Source: a virus
Length of the DNA stretch: 35,268 nt
Virus record (IMG/VR): IMGVR_UViG_3300018049_000068
Coordinates: 1-35,268 of that record
Direction: 5' to 3' (one strand)
The translations under genes were made by a program, and so were the position numbers. Every line of letters starts with the position of its first letter. The first letter of the stretch is position 1. Shown here in pieces: positions 33,802 through 35,268 of the stretch. The notes under the pieces are model-generated. The model had not been told where the DNA came from. It searched no databases and saw only the letters and a program-made list of their open reading frames with translations.

Positions 33802-34181
33802 TTTTTACGACCTAACTTTTTCTTGACCTTTTTGGGCTGTTGGGAAAATTGTTTTCCCTTCTTAAGATCAGCTCGCTTTTTTCTAGTGGTGGAGGCATAC
33901 TGTGCTTTGGTAAGCTTTTCACGATCCCTTTTAGGCAAATAACGCTCACCAGTAGCATCTTTACCAAGAACACTATTCTTACCACTCTTAGTACCCCAGT
34001 CTTGTTTAGTCCATTTAGTCATAGACTTCTGAGCTGCTGTTTTACCACCAGTGTATTTACCGCCCATGTCTTTATAGTATTTAGCGGCTAATTGCATGGC
34101 TCTAGCAGAATGTTTACCACCCATACGAGCTTTAGCTTTAGCCTTTGCTCTTTCCCAAATGCGTGGATTTGCTCTAGCCAT
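33798..34181 (-). CDS. Basic conserved protein (DUF5872-like) next to the terminase
   Basis: The 127 residues resemble, from memory, the uncharacterised family DUF5872 found in phages and giant viruses: KHSARAMQLAAKYYKDMGGK, TKWTKQDWGTK, GERYLPKRDREKLTKAQYA and the basic end RKKRADLKKGKQFSQQPKK. The WTKQDW and RYLP motifs are characteristic. Overlaps with the upstream 46-residue gene (TAATG at 34181) and the terminase (ATGA at 33798-33801) tie it to packaging. It could be DNA-binding; it lacks the helix-turn-helix layout that would mark a small terminase subunit. Confidence 0.75.
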   Translation of the reverse strand: MARANPRIWERAKAKAKARMGGKHSARAMQLAAKYYKDMGGKYTGGKTAAQKSMTKWTKQDWGTKSGKNSVLGKDATGERYLPKRDREKLTKAQYASTTRKKRADLKKGKQFSQQPKKVKKKLGRKK

Positions 34182-34321
34182 TACTTTTTCCTTCCACTCT
34201 TATGAGTAGCACCCTTCATAAGCTTTCCATTAGGCATGTAGTGATAACCTTTAGGTGCCTTTTTCTTTGGCTTTGCGCTTGTTGGGCTTTTTCTTTTTGC
34301 TTTTCCGTTGTGATAGGACAT
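34181..34321 (-). CDS. Small basic protein, 46 residues
   Basis: Reads MSYHNGKAKRKSPTS, a Lys-rich middle, and ends GYHYMPNGKLMKGATHKSG. The YHYMPNGKLMK motif recurs in small proteins of marine phages. The start has GAGGAG ten bases upstream and the stop overlaps the next gene as TAATG. It overlaps the preceding 51-residue frame by 71 bases, which is unusual, so one of the two may be minor. Function unknown. Confidence 0.6.
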   Translation of the reverse strand: MSYHNGKAKRKSPTSAKPKKKAPKGYHYMPNGKLMKGATHKSGRKK

Positions 34322-34406
34322 TTTTAACGTACTCCTCACCTATGCGTTTATGTCTAGTCATGATGAGTACTTTTCCTTTGTCATCATAATAAACATATTT
34401 CTTCAC
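34251..34406 (-). CDS. Small basic protein, 51 residues, GTG start
   Basis: From a GTG at 34404-34406 the frame reads MKKYVYYDDKGKVLIMTRH..., then a very Lys/Arg-rich end. An internal ATG (34359-34361) would give only 36 residues. I favour the GTG because AAAGG lies upstream, the N-terminus looks protein-like (YVYYDDKGKVLI strand) and it joins the upstream stop directly. It shares 71 bases with the 46-residue gene in another frame. No family recognised. Confidence 0.45.
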   Translation of the reverse strand: MKKYVYYDDKGKVLIMTRHKRIGEEYVKNVLSQRKSKKKKPNKRKAKEKGT

Positions 34407-34768
34407 ATATCATTACCTTTCATATCAAACATACCTTCATGGTCACGCCCAATATACTTAAGTTCTGTCTCGATAGCTGCTATTCTTTGCTTTAGCCTGT
34501 TAATATCATTAAGTGACATAGATAGCCCTTCTAGCTCATCCCAGAGATCATCGTTGTCATCCCAAATGTGGCCTATTTCCATAGCATTATCTTGTACGTC
34601 TCTTTTAAGATTAACATTATCTTCTATAGCCATTTTAGAGCCTAGTTGATTAACAGTCTCTTCTAAGTTAGCAATAGTAGCAGCTTGTTGGGATACCCAC
34701 CACACACCACCTGCTAACTGTGCTGCCATAGCTAACACTAAAGCAATAGGTAGTTTTAAGTTTTCCAT
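34403..34768 (-). CDS. Membrane-anchored coiled-coil protein
   Basis: The 121-residue protein has one N-terminal membrane segment (about 5-27, KLPIALVLAMAAQLAGGVWW) followed by a soluble helix with heptad character (ATIANLEETVNQLGS; DINRLKQRIAAIETELKYIG) and an acidic middle DNDDLWDELEG. This layout resembles an inner-membrane spanin or a small signal-anchored lysis accessory, but it lies far from the lysis cassette. Its neighbour upstream is also a single-TM protein, one base away, and the pair may act together. Function unknown. Confidence 0.7.
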   Translation of the reverse strand: MENLKLPIALVLAMAAQLAGGVWWVSQQAATIANLEETVNQLGSKMAIEDNVNLKRDVQDNAMEIGHIWDDNDDLWDELEGLSMSLNDINRLKQRIAAIETELKYIGRDHEGMFDMKGNDM

Positions 34769-34769
34769 G

Positions 34770-35246
34770 TTACCACTTTCCTTGTGCTACACCAATATAA
34801 TAAAAGATTAATATCATCATACCAAGACCAAGACCAAAAATAGCTAGTCCTGCAGTCCAGTTAATAATAGCATCCATACGTTGCTGTTTAGCATATAACT
34901 CTTGTTTACGTTTACGTCTCATACTTGCTTCTATCTGTAATACTTCTTCCCAAGCAGAAGGGCCATAATGCCAAGAGATATGATCTTTGATCTCTTTGCG
35001 CATCTGTTCCATTTTCTTCTTGTGTGCAAATATTTCAAGGGCAGTTTCTTCATCACTGCCTTTAAACGTCTTTTGCCACCACGGAGGGTTTTTAGCTCTC
35101 TCTTCTAAGTTAGTAAAGTCACTAAAAGCCTTACCCCAAGTGGATAGTTGGCTAGTCATGTCTTGTAAGTCTTTTCCAGCGCCTATAGCAGCCTTAATAG
35201 TCTTAAAAGCACCAGCCGCAAGAGTTACGCAGCTAATAGGATCCAT
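34770..35246 (-). CDS. Single-TM protein with charged helical domain
   Basis: The 158 residues begin with an Ala/Gly-rich helix (SCVTLAAGAFKTIKAAIGAG), continue as a charged helical domain with Trp residues (NPPWWQKTF, ISWHYGPSAWEEVLQ) and a basic stretch SMRRKRKQELYAKQQ, and end in a membrane segment (about 128-150, WTAGLAIFGLGLGMMILIFY). A C-terminal anchor with a basic flank suggests the bulk stays in the cytoplasm. It is a recurrent type in marine phages with no known role. It is the first complete gene at the right edge; the 22 bases before it hold only the possible tail of another gene. Confidence 0.7.
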   Translation of the reverse strand: MDPISCVTLAAGAFKTIKAAIGAGKDLQDMTSQLSTWGKAFSDFTNLEERAKNPPWWQKTFKGSDEETALEIFAHKKKMEQMRKEIKDHISWHYGPSAWEEVLQIEASMRRKRKQELYAKQQRMDAIINWTAGLAIFGLGLGMMILIFYYIGVAQGKW

Positions 35247-35268
35247 CTTAGTTTGACCTAGATTTTTC

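Noticed and set aside
34251-34361. 36-codon version of the small basic gene starting at the internal ATG
   Set aside because: The GTG at 34404-34406 gives a longer, better-looking N-terminus and connects with the upstream stop; the shorter form remains possible.
35247-35268. Possible 3' end of another gene (six codons then TAA)
   Set aside because: Too short to support; a frame of six codons at the window edge can be chance.

Overview
This window is a single, fully minus-strand block of late genes from an AT-rich tailed phage (Caudoviricetes) with a long, probably siphovirus-type tail. Evidence for the tail type is a tape measure protein of more than 1496 residues, a lambda G/GT-style tail-chaperone frameshift and a lambda J-like tip protein. 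Small gene families familiar from marine phages, phoH, and repeat-rich fibres with S74 chaperones suggest a marine bacterial host; that host guess is inference. No stretch of 300 bases lacks a gene, and I saw no tRNA, rRNA, integrase, insertion sequence or CRISPR array.

Layout in the direction of transcription (high to low coordinates). (1) 35.2-33.8 kb: two small membrane proteins and three small basic proteins. (2) 33.8-31.2 kb: the large terminase and two extremely basic proteins, closed by a good Rho-independent terminator at about 31.2 kb. (3) 31.1-24.0 kb: a host-recognition block with a structural adaptor-like protein, an Ala/Ser repeat fibre, a fibre with an S74 autoproteolytic chaperone, a beta-propeller-like adhesin and its assembly chaperone. 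(4) 24.0-17.6 kb: phoH, an NlpC/P60-like protein, two tail-tip proteins, the J-like attachment protein and a second S74 fibre. (5) 17.6-16.5 kb: lysis cassette of two holin-like proteins and an M15 endolysin. (6) 16.5-16.3 kb: the largest gap (193 bp), with an 18-bp direct repeat on either side of hairpins, a likely regulatory region. (7) 16.3-7.6 kb: two small basic proteins, portal, a 1590-residue fusion protein, scaffold and major capsid protein. (8) 7.6 kb to the left edge: connectors, tail terminator, major tail protein, tail chaperones with a -1 slippery site, and the truncated tape measure gene.

The most striking item is the 1590-residue protein at 9535-14307. It sits exactly where the MuF minor capsid protein belongs, between portal and scaffold, and its first 240 residues carry a MuF domain. 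A segment resembling TraB/TIKI proteins follows (GExH and a later GxxH). The C-terminal half carries all the polymerase landmarks of a single-subunit T7/N4-type RNA polymerase: DxRGR, motif A with D1187, motif B with K1255 and Y1263-G1264, and motif C with H1504-D1505. The simplest reading is a capsid-packaged RNA polymerase: the MuF part loads it next to the portal and it enters the cell with the DNA to transcribe early genes, by analogy with phage N4 but attached to a different packaging module. Two hairpins of 5-bp stem and 3-base loop, the geometry of N4 virion polymerase promoters, lie immediately downstream of the gene; their role is only a hypothesis.
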